A program made the position numbers and the translations under genes. The notes below the pieces were generated by a model that was not told the origin of the DNA, did not search any database, and saw nothing but the letters and a program-made list of their open reading frames with translations. DNA of 55,436 nt from Hyphomicrobiales bacterium. GTDB taxonomy: Bacteria; Pseudomonadota; Alphaproteobacteria; Rhizobiales; Rhizobiaceae. Positions 15,506-27,534 of this stretch are shown here, piece by piece. Position 1 is the stretch's first letter. Each line of letters opens with the position of its first letter. The DNA is taken from the NCBI GenBank assembly GCA_017305925.1, contig JAFKJW010000188.1, positions 1 to 55,436 on the forward strand. The letters are read 5' to 3'.

Positions 15506-16402
15506 TTAACCCCGTTCCGGTGCGGGCAGGGAGCCGCAAAGGCTGCGGACCGACGCTTCCAGAAGCGCCCGGCCACCCGGCTTCCAGCCAAGCCCGCGGA
15601 GCTTCTCCGTGGACATGACGTTGAGACCAGCCGCATCTGCCCGTTCCGGCAGGGCGAGGTCTGGACCCGACGCATGCGCGACCGCAAGGACCTCGCGGCG
15701 GTCGACGACCATGTCGGACACGTTGAACACGCCGGCCGGGATATCGTCCCCGAGCAGCATGGCTGCGGCCCCGGCGACGTCGCGCCCATGCACTTCGGTG
15801 GCCGCACGGGGCTCGATCCGCCGCCCGGCCAAAAAATCCCCGATCAGCGCCGCCCATTTGTCGCGGCCCCCCGGCGCAGTGCCGTAGACGCCGGTGACGC
15901 GGAGCACAAGGGGACAAAAGGACGGCCCGGCCATGTCCAGGAGGGCCTGCTCGGCCGCAAGCTTCACAGCCCCGTAGAGCGTGTCGGGCCGTGGCGGCGT
16001 CTCCTCCGTCAGCACCATTCCCGGCGCCTGCGTGCCATAGACCGCCCGGCTGGAAAGAAAGACGACCTTGCCGACCCCACATTGCCGCGCCAGTTCGAAC
16101 AGGACGACGGACCCGTCGAGGTTCCTGCGGCGGAATCCCTCCGGATCGCTTCCCTCGCCGCCCCGGTATTTTTCCGGCAGATGGTCGAGCGCTGCATGAA
16201 CGAACCAGTCCATCCCCTCGAAGAGACTCGGGTCTTTCGGATTTTCGAGAACGAGAGGGCGGAAGCCGGCCACGCCGCGAAACATCCCTTGCGGAGGGAC
16301 CCGCCGTGCGGCGACGGTTACCTCATGGCCGCAGTCGAGGAAGTGCTGGACGAGAAAGCTGCCGACATAACCGGTGCCGCCGGAAACGAGAACGCGCGTC
16401 AT
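15506..16402 (-). CDS. sqdC: NAD-dependent epimerase/dehydratase, SqdC-like sulfolipid protein
   Basis: This 298-residue short-chain dehydrogenase/epimerase has the N-terminal nucleotide motif VLVSGGTGYVGSFL (about 4-17), the catalytic SSRAVYG and the YGAVK Tyr-Lys pair. Its ATG overlaps the upstream glycosyltransferase stop (ATGA), indicating translational coupling. In S. meliloti and Rhodobacter sulfolipid loci, SqdC is an epimerase/reductase-like protein encoded with SqdB and SqdD. The name rests on that gene order and on the presence of a clear sqdB two genes upstream. Its exact step in sulfoquinovosyl diacylglycerol synthesis is not established. Confidence 0.75.
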   Translation of the reverse strand: MTRVLVSGGTGYVGSFLVQHFLDCGHEVTVAARRVPPQGMFRGVAGFRPLVLENPKDPSLFEGMDWFVHAALDHLPEKYRGGEGSDPEGFRRRNLDGSVVLFELARQCGVGKVVFLSSRAVYGTQAPGMVLTEETPPRPDTLYGAVKLAAEQALLDMAGPSFCPLVLRVTGVYGTAPGGRDKWAALIGDFLAGRRIEPRAATEVHGRDVAGAAAMLLGDDIPAGVFNVSDMVVDRREVLAVAHASGPDLALPERADAAGLNVMSTEKLRGLGWKPGGRALLEASVRSLCGSLPAPERG

Positions 16403-17208
16403 GGCGCGGGGTTCGGCAGGATCGACAGGTCGGGAATGCCCTCCCCGCTGCGATAGGCCCGCCACAGGTCGATCAGCGGCCCCAGAAGATGGGCCTTGGG
16501 ATGATCCTTCTCCCACGGCTTTTCGTACTGGTAGTGCAGGACGCGAACCGAGTTCCAGTCCCACAGTCCGGGCAGCGCGAACCAGGCATATTGCAGCATG
16601 TTGCAGAAGACCGGCAGCCCGTGCCAGTCGGGAAACCAGCTTTGCAGGAACGTCTGGTCGGTCCGCGGCCAGAAGGCGTCCGGCCGGTCGAGAGCTTCGA
16701 GCATCGCGGCGAAGGTGTCCCGCGACGGCGCGGCCACGAACACGCCGGAATTCATCCGGCGGAAATCGGCAAGGCTCTCATAGACGTTCGGCGCGGCGGA
16801 AAACTCCGGATAGCAGAACAGCCGGTCGATGGTTCTCAGCACCAGCGTGTCGGCATCGAGGAAGACCGCGCGTTCATACCCGGTCAGTTCCCACAGCCTG
16901 AGCTTAGCGAAATTGTCGAGCGGCGTGTGAAAGGCCGGCTTGCGCCCCTTTGTGAAAGGCGCCGCGCCATGCAGCCTTGCCCTGGCGTGGCGTTCGTTGA
17001 AGGCGTCGGATGTCGGCAGGAGATCGACGGGCCGGAGCGTGGCGCCGAGCGCGGCGACCGGTGCCAGAGCGGCCGCCTCCACCCCGCCGGTGTGCATCAC
17101 CACGATGTCGGCCTGTGTGCCCGTCAGCGTCAGCGACCGCACCAGCGCGATCGCGCCCTCCACGAAATCGGCATTGGTGACGAGGGTGACATAGGCATGG
17201 GGCGGCAT
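16399..17208 (-). CDS. sqdD: GT8 (glycogenin-like) glycosyltransferase, SqdD-like
   Basis: This 269-residue GT8 protein has the N-terminus YVTLVTNADFVEGAIALVRSL, the DxD-type metal motif FLDADTLVL (about 96-104) and a C-terminal LHYQYEKPWEKDHPKA segment typical of glycogenin-like enzymes. It lies between sqdB and the SqdC-like gene and overlaps the latter by 4 bases. In bacterial sulfolipid operons SqdD is the GT8-type protein thought to transfer sulfoquinovose onto diacylglycerol, and that role is inferred here. A palindromic repeat separates it from sqdB. Confidence 0.8.
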   Translation of the reverse strand: MPPHAYVTLVTNADFVEGAIALVRSLTLTGTQADIVVMHTGGVEAAALAPVAALGATLRPVDLLPTSDAFNERHARARLHGAAPFTKGRKPAFHTPLDNFAKLRLWELTGYERAVFLDADTLVLRTIDRLFCYPEFSAAPNVYESLADFRRMNSGVFVAAPSRDTFAAMLEALDRPDAFWPRTDQTFLQSWFPDWHGLPVFCNMLQYAWFALPGLWDWNSVRVLHYQYEKPWEKDHPKAHLLGPLIDLWRAYRSGEGIPDLSILPNPAP

Positions 17209-17220
17209 GCGTCAGGCGCT

Positions 17221-17370
17221 CCCCTCTGTCCTGTCGGACATCTCCCCCTCAAGGGGGGAGATCGGAAATCCGCCTTGTTTTCCCCAACCTCCAACGTCAC
17301 AGAAAAAGCGATGAGAGCGAAACTGCCGATTTCCCCCCTTGAAGGGGAGACGCCCGGCAGGACAGAGGGG
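17221..17370. repeat. Palindromic intergenic repeat, copy 2 (longer)
   Basis: Outer arms of 27 bp (17221-17247 and 17344-17370) match with about three differences and share the CCCCTCTG(T/C)CCTG family sequence of the repeat at 14047-14107. Secondary GGGG/CCCC arms lie inside each end, and an unrelated central spacer of about 70 bases separates them. It lies within the sqdB-sqdD-sqdC transcription unit. Confidence 0.8.
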
Positions 17371-17395
17371 GGCGGCGACCCTATGCTCCGGCAGT

Positions 17396-18616
17396 CTACC
17401 CAACGCTCTTCAGCCGCTTGCCCTCCGGGTCCCGGTCGATCGACGGCGCGATATCTTTCGTCCAGGCCGAAACGGCCGGAATGCGGCTGCGGTCGACCCG
17501 GTAGGCGAATTTCCTGGCGACATCGACCACTTCCGATAGCAGGCCCTCGGCGAGCGTGACCGGCTTCAGCCCGAGCTTGATGAACTGATCGTTGTCGACC
17601 ACCAACTCGTTCTCCGCTGCCTCCTTGCGCGGATTGGGCAGGTAGGCGACCTGGCTGCCGGTGAGCCGCGCCACGAGCTCTGCAAGGTCGCGCACGCGGT
17701 GCGTCTCCGTCATCTGGTTGAAGATCTTCACCCGCTCGCCCCGCTTCGGCGGGTTCATCAGCGCCAGCTCGATGCAGCGCACCGAATCCTCGATATGGAT
17801 GAAGGCACGCGTCTGCCCGCCGGTGCCATGTACGGTCAGCGGATAGCCGATGGCCGCCTGGATGAGGAAGCGGTTGAGCACGGTTCCGTAATCGCCGTCA
17901 TAGTCGAAGCGGTTGACGAGCTGCGGATGCCGCCGCGTCTGCGCCGTATGCGTGCCCCACACGATCCCCTGATGGAGGTCGGTGATCCTGAGCCCGTCGT
18001 TCTTCGCGTAGAACTGGAACAGAAGCTGGTCCAGGCATTTCGTCATGTGGTAGATCGAGCCCGGATTGGCCGGGTAGAGGATTTCCTGCCGCGCCGCCTC
18101 GCCGGACATCGTGTCGATGCCCACCTCGAGATAGCCCTCGGGAATGGCCGCGCCCACGGTCGAGTAGCCGTAGACGCCCATCGTGCCGAGATGCACGAGA
18201 TGCACGTCGAGGTCGAGATCGACCAGCGCGTTCAAGAGATTGTGCGTGGCGTTGACGTTGTTGTTGACGGTGTAGTTCTTGTGACGGTCGCTCTTCATCG
18301 AATAGGGCGCGGCACGCTGTTCGGCGAAATGGATCACGGCCTCCGGCCGTTCTTCGCCCAGCCACCGCTTGAGCACCTCATAGTCGCGGGCGATGTCGAT
18401 CAGGTGGAAGTGGATGCGCCGTCCGGTCTCCTGATACCAGACGCGCGTGCGCTCCTGGATGGAATCCATCGGGGTGAGCGACTGCACCCCGAGTTCCGTA
18501 TCGATCCATCGTCGCGAAAGGTTGTCGAGGATGTGGACCTCATGGCCCTTCTCCGACAGATTGAGACAGGTCGGCCAGCCGATGAACCCATCGCCGCCAA
18601 GCACCGCAATCTTCAT
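17396..18616 (-). CDS. sqdB: UDP-sulfoquinovose synthase
   Basis: This 406-residue enzyme makes UDP-sulfoquinovose from UDP-glucose and sulfite for the plant-like sulfolipid SQDG. Recognisable features are the N-terminal NAD motif VLGGDGFIGWPTCLNLS (about 4-20) with the family-specific Trp, HFAEQRAAPYSMKSDRHKNY (about 97-116), the catalytic HLGTMGVYGYSTVG threonine-tyrosine region and SIYHMTKCLDQLLFQFYAKN with the YxxxK pair. Length and motifs are those of SqdB/SQD1. It is the first gene of sqdB-sqdD-sqdC on the minus strand. In rhizobia sulfolipid is made mainly under phosphate limitation. I did not identify a Pho box upstream. Confidence 0.93.
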   Translation of the reverse strand: MKIAVLGGDGFIGWPTCLNLSEKGHEVHILDNLSRRWIDTELGVQSLTPMDSIQERTRVWYQETGRRIHFHLIDIARDYEVLKRWLGEERPEAVIHFAEQRAAPYSMKSDRHKNYTVNNNVNATHNLLNALVDLDLDVHLVHLGTMGVYGYSTVGAAIPEGYLEVGIDTMSGEAARQEILYPANPGSIYHMTKCLDQLLFQFYAKNDGLRITDLHQGIVWGTHTAQTRRHPQLVNRFDYDGDYGTVLNRFLIQAAIGYPLTVHGTGGQTRAFIHIEDSVRCIELALMNPPKRGERVKIFNQMTETHRVRDLAELVARLTGSQVAYLPNPRKEAAENELVVDNDQFIKLGLKPVTLAEGLLSEVVDVARKFAYRVDRSRIPAVSAWTKDIAPSIDRDPEGKRLKSVG

Positions 18617-18729
18617 GATCTGCTTCCGTACTCCACTCTCCGGTCGAAATAACGCCCGACCATGACAGCAGTTGCATACTCCGCCGCGGGATGACAGGCG
18701 AAATTATGGTGCTGCCGGGCCCGCCCACA

Positions 18730-18770
18730 GGAGCATCCGGTTGCGCGGAGGCGGACGCAAAGGATGCTCC
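18730..18770. terminator. Stem-loop downstream of the DUF3137 gene
   Basis: A 9-bp inverted repeat (18730-18738 with 18762-18770) continues as a 5-bp inner stem (18741-18745 with 18756-18760) around a 10-base loop, 3 bases after the DUF3137 stop. No T-run follows, so it may be a processing or stability hairpin instead of a true terminator. Confidence 0.4.
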
Positions 18771-18773
18771 CCT

Positions 18774-19745
18774 TCAGGACGGCTGTTCGTCGCCCGACCC
18801 GATCTGCCTGACCAGCGCGCCGGTCGCCAGCAGCGAAGCCATGTCGGCGATCATCGGCGCGATGTGGGTCTTGTAGTCGAGCGGCTCGGAAATATCCGGC
18901 AGCTCGAAGAAATTCTTCGATTGCGGCAGGAGCAGGAAGGCGTCCTTCCCTTGCAACGCGATGCGCGCCGGCTCCTCCGGCCAGGCTTCGCCGAGCCATT
19001 GCAGCGCCCGGGCAAGCCTTCCGGTGACGAGAGGACCAGCCGCCGCCGGATTGTCAGTTCGGAAATCATAGGCTGCGTCGAGCACCGGATCGCCGCTCGA
19101 CAGCGATTCGAGCTCCTTTCCAAAAATCCCCCGGAAAAAAGACGTCACCTTGTTGGCCTTGCGGGTCGCGACCAGCACGCCGGGGAAGGCGCGCTCGGTG
19201 GCGAGCGCGATCACCACGCCCCGGAACACGGTGTCCCTGCCCTTTCCGCTGCCGACGCTGAACGCCGCCTCGTAGAGCTCGAACGGCAGGCCCTGCCAGA
19301 CGCCTGAAATCTCGTCGTCGAAACGGCTGTCGTTGAAGTTGCCGATGGCGTCTTTCGGGATGCGCGACACCGAATCCGGCGTCTCGCCCTTCCGGTACCG
19401 AACATTCTCGATGAAACCGAAGACGACGGGCAGCAGCCGGTCGCGGACCGACCGCCGGAGCTTGCGGGCCGGGCTGGTGGCGACGAAATGGGCGATCGAC
19501 AGCCCGGCCGCCGCCAGGATGTACAGGTAGATGTGCGGCGTGGAAACCCACCGCTCCCTCGGATCGGCGAAGGCATTGAAGGTTATGGCCAGGACGGCCG
19601 TCAGAACCAGCACGACGCCGATGACGACGGGTATCCGGATGCGGACGCTGCGGACGACTTTTTGGCGTTCCGCTTCGTAGCTTTCGATTTCACCGCGAAT
19701 CCCGGCGAGCGCGGCCTCGCCGGGCATGAAGTCCGCTGCGTCCAT
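18774..19745 (-). CDS. DUF3137 membrane protein
   Basis: This 323-residue protein has two closely spaced hydrophobic segments near the N-terminus (about 35-57 and 70-90), after an acidic/coiled start. The large cytoplasmic C-terminal domain contains SRFDDEISGVWQGLPFELYEA and FRGVVIALATERAFPGVLVA, characteristic of DUF3137 proteins. The function of this family is unknown; galanin-like names in databases are spurious. It stands alone between sqdB and clpS. A stem-loop follows its stop codon. Confidence 0.8.
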   Translation of the reverse strand: MDAADFMPGEAALAGIRGEIESYEAERQKVVRSVRIRIPVVIGVVLVLTAVLAITFNAFADPRERWVSTPHIYLYILAAAGLSIAHFVATSPARKLRRSVRDRLLPVVFGFIENVRYRKGETPDSVSRIPKDAIGNFNDSRFDDEISGVWQGLPFELYEAAFSVGSGKGRDTVFRGVVIALATERAFPGVLVATRKANKVTSFFRGIFGKELESLSSGDPVLDAAYDFRTDNPAAAGPLVTGRLARALQWLGEAWPEEPARIALQGKDAFLLLPQSKNFFELPDISEPLDYKTHIAPMIADMASLLATGALVRQIGSGDEQPS

Positions 19746-19849
19746 CGCCCGCTCCCTTGATGCGCGGCGAGTATAGCGCGGTTTGCGCCGCCGTGAACCG
19801 CAGCGCGCTTGCCTCTTCGGCGAGACGGACCTACATGGCCGGAAAAGCC

Positions 19850-20155
19850 ATGACCGAGACCGATCTGAAGTCGCGGACGAAGGTCAAGCCAGAGACCGAG
19901 CGCCCGAAACTCTACAAGGTAATCCTCGTCAACGACGACTTCACGCCGCGTGAGTTCGTGGTGCGCGTTCTGAAGGCGGAATTCCGCGTCACCGACGATC
20001 AGGCCTACAGGATCATGATCACCGCGCACCGCCGCGGTGTCTGCGTGGTCGCCGTCTTCACCCGGGACGTCGCGGAAACCAAGGCAGCCCGGGCTACCGA
20101 CGCGGGCAAGGCCGCCGGCTATCCCCTGATGTTCACCACCGAGCCCGAGGAGTGA
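19850..20155 (+). CDS. clpS: ATP-dependent Clp protease adaptor ClpS (ClpS2 type)
   Basis: This 101-residue adaptor delivers N-degron substrates to ClpAP. The LYKVILVNDDFTPREFVVRVL core (about 21-41) has the N-D-D substrate-amine ligands, and ITAHRRGVCVV (about 58-68) has the conserved His. The hydrophobic-pocket Met found in E. coli ClpS (TPMEFV) is Arg here (TPREFV). This is a trait of the second alphaproteobacterial paralogue, ClpS2, known from Agrobacterium to have altered substrate choice. The ATG at 19850 fits ClpS2 length; an ATG at 19835 would add five residues. clpA is not adjacent. Confidence 0.9.
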   Translation: MTETDLKSRTKVKPETERPKLYKVILVNDDFTPREFVVRVLKAEFRVTDDQAYRIMITAHRRGVCVVAVFTRDVAETKAARATDAGKAAGYPLMFTTEPEE

Positions 20156-20261
20156 AAGCGGCATCCGCAACGGTCGCCGGAGCCGCCGAAAAATGCTATC
20201 GGGACGCGATTCCTGTCGAACGCGAGTGACGGCCATCAACAGATCCTCCAAGCGGCGCGAG

Positions 20262-21956
20262 ATGCACCGTGCCAAATCCGCCACTGCCGGCCGCTCCGCC
20301 GAGGCCGACCGTCTGGTGCAGCAAGGGCTGCAATTACATCAGGCCGGCCGGCTGCCTCATGCGGAAGAGACCTACCGCAGGACGTTGAAGGCCCATCCCC
20401 AGCATCCCGCCGCACTCCATTTCCTCGGCCTCCTGCTGCACCAGACGGGAAGGACCGGCGAAGGTCTCCCCCTGCTCGCACAGTCGATCGCCGCTGAGCC
20501 GGACAACGCCGATTTCCTCAACAATCTCGGCACCGTGCTGCGCGATACCGGCAGGCTGGAAGAGGCTGTCGCCACCTATGAAAAGGTGCTCGCCGTCAGG
20601 CCCGACTTCTTCGCCGCGCGGGCCAACATGGCGCTCGCGCAGAAGGAGCTCGGCCGGTTCGACGAGGCCGTGGAGGCCTGGCGCGCCACCGTCGCGATGA
20701 AGCCCTATGCGGTCGACGCCCGCCGCAAGCTTGCCGAGACCCTGCGCGACGCCGGCCGGCCCGCCGAGGCCGCCGAGGCCTATCGCGAGGCGCTGTCGCT
20801 CAAGTCACGCGACGCCGAGCTCTGCTACGGGCTGGGCGTCGCCCTGATGGAAAAGGGCGACATCGAGGCCGCGGTCGACGCCTTCCGTGCGGCGGTCGGC
20901 GCGCAGCCCGACCACGCAGAGGCCTGGCTCATGCTGGCTTCGCTGAAGCGGCACAAGACCGTGGATACCGAGCTTGAAGCGCTGGAAGGCGCCCACGATC
21001 GGGCGCCGACCGGCAGCCGCGAGCGGGCGCTGACGGCGTTCGGGCTTGGAAAGGCCTATGACGATCTCGGCGATTTTTCGCGCGCCTTCGATTTCTTCGA
21101 GGAAGCCAATGCGGCGCATCGCAAGAGCCTTTCCTACGACGCGGCGGAGGTGCGCGCGCAGTTCGAAGCGGCCCGGCGGGTGTTCCAGCCGGAACTGTTC
21201 GAGAAATTCGCCGGAAGTGGCGACCCGGACGACACGCCGGTCTTCGTCGTCGGCATGCCGCGTTCCGGCACGACGCTGGTCGAGCAGATCATCTCCAGCC
21301 ATCCTGCCGTCTACGGCGCGGGCGAGCTGGTCTTGCTCCGCAGCATCATGGACGGCCTCTATCCGCCGGGAGCCACGCCGCCCTACCCCGCCTCCGTCCC
21401 GGTCACGCCGGCCGAGGCGCTGCGCAAGGCCGGCCGCGACTATGCCGAGGCGATCCGGGCGCAATATCCCGGCTGGCGGCACGTCACCGACAAGATGCCG
21501 GGCAACTTCATGCTGATCGGCATGATCCGCCTCGTGCTGCCCAATGCGCGGATCGTCCACTGCGCCCGCGATGCGCGGGCCACCTGCCTCTCCATATTCA
21601 AGACTTATTTCCGCAATGGCCACAGCTACGCCTACGACCTCGCTGAGCTTGCCGAGTTCCACAATCTCTATACCGGCATGATGGAGCATTGGCGCCAGGT
21701 CCTGCCGGGCGTGGTGCACGACGTGCGCTACGAGGATTTCGTGGCGGACCAGGAAGGGCAGTCCCGCGCCCTGATCGCGCATCTCGGCCTGCCCTGGGAC
21801 GACGCGGTGCTGGCCTTCCACAAGAGCGAGCGGCCGGTCAAGACGGCCAGCGCCGGCCAGGTCCGCCAGCCGATGTACAAAGGCTCGACAGACCTCTGGA
21901 AGCGCTATGGCGACCGGCTGGCGCCGCTCGCCTCCCGCCTTCGCGACGCGTCCTGA
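20262..21956 (+). CDS. TPR-repeat sulfotransferase family protein
   Basis: This protein of about 564 residues has an N-terminal array of tetratricopeptide repeats (about 20-300; for example NLGTVLRDTGRLEEAVATYEKVL and FFAARANMALAQKELGRFDE). A sulfotransferase domain (about 325-560) follows, beginning with the PAPS 5'-phosphosulfate loop VGMPRSGTTLVEQIISSHP and later a 3'-phosphate-binding-like VHCARDARATCLSI. It probably transfers sulfate from PAPS to an unknown acceptor. Starts at 20193 (ATG), 20226 (GTG) or 20262 (ATG) are possible; none has a strong ribosome-binding site. It is encoded close to the sulfolipid genes, but no direct link is shown. Confidence 0.82.
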   Translation: MHRAKSATAGRSAEADRLVQQGLQLHQAGRLPHAEETYRRTLKAHPQHPAALHFLGLLLHQTGRTGEGLPLLAQSIAAEPDNADFLNNLGTVLRDTGRLEEAVATYEKVLAVRPDFFAARANMALAQKELGRFDEAVEAWRATVAMKPYAVDARRKLAETLRDAGRPAEAAEAYREALSLKSRDAELCYGLGVALMEKGDIEAAVDAFRAAVGAQPDHAEAWLMLASLKRHKTVDTELEALEGAHDRAPTGSRERALTAFGLGKAYDDLGDFSRAFDFFEEANAAHRKSLSYDAAEVRAQFEAARRVFQPELFEKFAGSGDPDDTPVFVVGMPRSGTTLVEQIISSHPAVYGAGELVLLRSIMDGLYPPGATPPYPASVPVTPAEALRKAGRDYAEAIRAQYPGWRHVTDKMPGNFMLIGMIRLVLPNARIVHCARDARATCLSIFKTYFRNGHSYAYDLAELAEFHNLYTGMMEHWRQVLPGVVHDVRYEDFVADQEGQSRALIAHLGLPWDDAVLAFHKSERPVKTASAGQVRQPMYKGSTDLWKRYGDRLAPLASRLRDAS

Positions 21957-23207
21957 TCACCGCGCACCCGCCTGCGGCCGGATCTTCCAGACCGTGCCGC
22001 CGGTGTCGTCGGCGACCAGCAACCCGCCGTCCGGCATGAAGGCGACGCTCGCCGGCCTGCCCCACACTTCGGCCGGCCCGTTTCCGCCGACCCAGAAGCC
22101 GGTGACGAAATTCTCGTACCAGCCGGCGGGCCGGCCGTCCTCGAACTTGACGCGCACCAGCTTGTAGCCGGTCGGCTTCGCCCGGTTCCACGAGCCGCGC
22201 AGCGCCGCGATCGCGTCGCCCCGCCAGCCCTGCGGCCAACTGTCCGGCACGAAGGCAAAGTCGATCGCGGAGGAATGCGCCTGAAAGAGCAGCGCCGGCA
22301 TTTTCGTGGCCTTCACCTTGTCCGGCGCACGGTCGGAAAAATCCGGCTGCGGCTTGCCGCCGGAATAGGCGTAGGGCCAGCCGTAGAAATCGCCCTCCTC
22401 CATCTCCGCCAGATAGTCGGGCACGAGGTCGCTGCCCATGCCGTCGCGCTCCTGCACGACGCCCCAGAGCCTGCCGGTCTGCGGATGGAAGTGGATGCCG
22501 ATCGGATTGCGCGTGCCGGAGACGAAAGTCGTCTGATTCCCGCCATCCGCATCGAAACGCTGGATCGTGGCGCGCGGCGCCTTCTCTTCCCCGATGTTGC
22601 CGGCCGAACCTATGCCGGCATACATCGTGCCGTTCTTCGGATCGACCGCCAGCGACCGCGTGGAATGCCCGCCGCCAGAGCCGAACACGCCTTGCGCCGT
22701 CACGGCGACCGGCTTGCCCTCCGGCTTCCTGTCGCCCTCCTTGAACGGCAGGCGCCAGATCGCCCGCCGGTCGGCCACCAGAAGCTCCCCCCGGTGCTCG
22801 CCATCCGGCACGATCGCCATGCCGTAAGGCTGGTCGAAGCCCTTGGCGAATTGCGACACGCTATCGGCCTTGCCGTCGCCGTCGGCGTCGCGCAGGAAGG
22901 TGATGGAGCCCGCCTTCTGCTCCGCCAGCAGCACGTCGCCATTGCCGAGCACGAGCAGCTTGCGCGGGTTCCTAAGCCCCTCGGCGAAGAGCGAGACCTC
23001 GAACCCCTCGAGGACGATCGGCCGTTGATCGCCGCGGCGCACGACTTCGGATCCGTTGCTTGCGGCCTTGTCGGCATAGGGCGCCGGCAGCGCATCCGCC
23101 CTGATCTCGAAGCGCCTGCCGGGCTCCTGATCGGGCGACACCGCCTGCGCACACGCGGCGGAAGCGAAAAACAGGCTCGATGCGGCAAGGAACAGCACAG
23201 ATCTCAA
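21957..23207 (-). CDS. Exported PQQ-type glucose/sorbosone dehydrogenase
   Basis: This protein of about 416 residues has a signal peptide (hydrophobic core LFLAASSLFFASAACA, cleavage near residue 21) and a six-bladed beta-propeller of the soluble aldose sugar dehydrogenase/sorbosone dehydrogenase family. Typical blocks are EGLRNPRKLLVLGNGDVLLAE, FDQPYGMAIVPDG, SGTRNPIGIHFHPQTG and GLLVADDTGGTVWKI. Oxidation of periplasmic sugars with PQQ is expected. The TTG at 23207 has GGAGG 5 bases upstream and is preferred over the GTG at 23213, which overlaps that site. The gene faces the TPR-sulfotransferase with no gap between stops. Confidence 0.85.
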   Translation of the reverse strand: MRSVLFLAASSLFFASAACAQAVSPDQEPGRRFEIRADALPAPYADKAASNGSEVVRRGDQRPIVLEGFEVSLFAEGLRNPRKLLVLGNGDVLLAEQKAGSITFLRDADGDGKADSVSQFAKGFDQPYGMAIVPDGEHRGELLVADRRAIWRLPFKEGDRKPEGKPVAVTAQGVFGSGGGHSTRSLAVDPKNGTMYAGIGSAGNIGEEKAPRATIQRFDADGGNQTTFVSGTRNPIGIHFHPQTGRLWGVVQERDGMGSDLVPDYLAEMEEGDFYGWPYAYSGGKPQPDFSDRAPDKVKATKMPALLFQAHSSAIDFAFVPDSWPQGWRGDAIAALRGSWNRAKPTGYKLVRVKFEDGRPAGWYENFVTGFWVGGNGPAEVWGRPASVAFMPDGGLLVADDTGGTVWKIRPQAGAR

Positions 23208-23300
23208 AGACACCTCCGCGACGGCAGGACGGAACGCGACCGAAACGGCACCGACGGACGGCCGTTCCGCCTCGCCCGGTCAACTGGCCGTGACTGCCCA

Positions 23301-23897
23301 TCAGCCGTTGACCAGAGCCAGGACGAGCTTTTGCACATTGCCGCCGGCGCTCATCTCGCTCTTGTCGAAGTCGCGGCTGCGCTGGCGCTGCTCCTGCGAG
23401 GCGGCGGTGAGCGGCGCAAGAATCTCCTTGCGGATCTTCTTGCAGTCCGGATCGTTCTCGACGGTCAGGCCGACGGTCGTGGCCAGGATCCTCTCCACCA
23501 TCTCCTTCATCTGCGCTCCGTGCACCTTCTCATGCGCGGCGATGCCCTCGATAAAGGCGTCCCAGCGCTTCTGCACGGAGGGCGGCAGTTTCGAGGCCGG
23601 CTTCGGCAGCGTGTAGGTAATGGTGAAGAACGGCTTCGCGGAGACCAGCTTGCAGGCGTTTCCCTGTCGCTCGTATTTGCGCGACCATTTGAGGTCGAAC
23701 ACCGTGTGCGCGACCGTCCGCACCGCGTTCGCACCGACTTTCGGCCCGCGCTCGCCGATCGAGGCATAGAGCTCGATCCCGGTCGTGCCGGAGATGGCGT
23801 AGGTCTTGACGACCTCCTTCGTCTGGAAATCGGCGGCCATGGCCGGCATCGCCATGCCGGCCAGAACGAGTAGGAACGGGAGGACGCCGCTTCTCAA
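23301..23897 (-). CDS. DUF922 family exported Zn-dependent protease-like protein
   Basis: This 198-residue protein has an N-terminal signal peptide (LPFLLVLAGMAMPAMA, cleavage after AMA near residue 21) and a DUF922 domain. It contains the zinc-protease motif HEKVH in IEGIAAHEKVHGAQMKEMV, plus two conserved cysteines (NACKLV and DPDCKKI). A periplasmic metalloprotease role is suggested. The likely start is the TTG at 23897, three bases after the VOC gene stop, because it begins the signal peptide; no better start is visible. It is probably co-transcribed with the VOC gene. Confidence 0.78.
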   Translation of the reverse strand: MRSGVLPFLLVLAGMAMPAMAADFQTKEVVKTYAISGTTGIELYASIGERGPKVGANAVRTVAHTVFDLKWSRKYERQGNACKLVSAKPFFTITYTLPKPASKLPPSVQKRWDAFIEGIAAHEKVHGAQMKEMVERILATTVGLTVENDPDCKKIRKEILAPLTAASQEQRQRSRDFDKSEMSAGGNVQKLVLALVNG

Positions 23898-23900
23898 AGC

Positions 23901-24320
23901 CTATGACTTCGGCGCGTTCATCGCCCAGCGGACGCCGAACGGATCGCGCAGAGAACCCCAGCGGTCGCCCCAGAACATGTCCTGGAGCTCCATTTCCACC
24001 GTGCAGCCGGCGTCCACCGCGCGCTTCCACCAGGAATCGATCTCGCCGGCCTTGAGGACGAGTTGCAGCGTGAAGGCCTGCGGCTTTTCGTAGGAATGGC
24101 CATGATCCGGATAGAAGTCGCCGATCATCAGCGACGAGCCGTTGACGTGCTGATGGATATGCATGGTGCGGCCCTGCTCGTCCGGCGGAAAACTGAAGAC
24201 GGTCTTCGCGCCGAACGCCTTCTCATAGAACTGTCCCGCCTTCTGCGCGCCGTCGACGCTGATATAGGCGCACAGGCCGCCGAGCGCGGCTACACTCTGC
24301 TGCGTGGAATTGTCGGTCAT
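23901..24320 (-). CDS. VOC-superfamily (glyoxalase/PhnB-like) protein
   Basis: This 139-residue protein has two betaalphabetabetabeta modules of the vicinal oxygen chelate fold. YISVDGAQKAGQFYEKAFGA is at the start and RWGSLRDPFGVRWAMNAP at the end, which is the PhnB/YjdN type. Members often have no assigned reaction; some are metal-dependent lyases or epoxide/antibiotic-modifying enzymes. The ATG at 24320 has a CAGGAG ribosome-binding site at 7 bases. The DUF922 protease gene follows with a 3-base gap. Confidence 0.85.
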   Translation of the reverse strand: MTDNSTQQSVAALGGLCAYISVDGAQKAGQFYEKAFGAKTVFSFPPDEQGRTMHIHQHVNGSSLMIGDFYPDHGHSYEKPQAFTLQLVLKAGEIDSWWKRAVDAGCTVEMELQDMFWGDRWGSLRDPFGVRWAMNAPKS

Positions 24321-24405
24321 GAGATACTCCTGATCGGTTCACCTCCTGAAGACGAACCGGCATCCGGTGTTCCGACAGCCCCCTGCAATTTTCCGCTGGC
24401 GGCCG

Positions 24406-27426
<3,021 letters not shown>

Positions 27427-27534
27427 GCGCCGAATATGGGCGTCCCGACCCGCGATGGAAAGGGCGAAGTCGCTCTTGCGCCGTCGCCGCTCCTGCCTCC
27501 TGACAACAGGCTGGCAGGAGCGCCGTCCGGTGGA

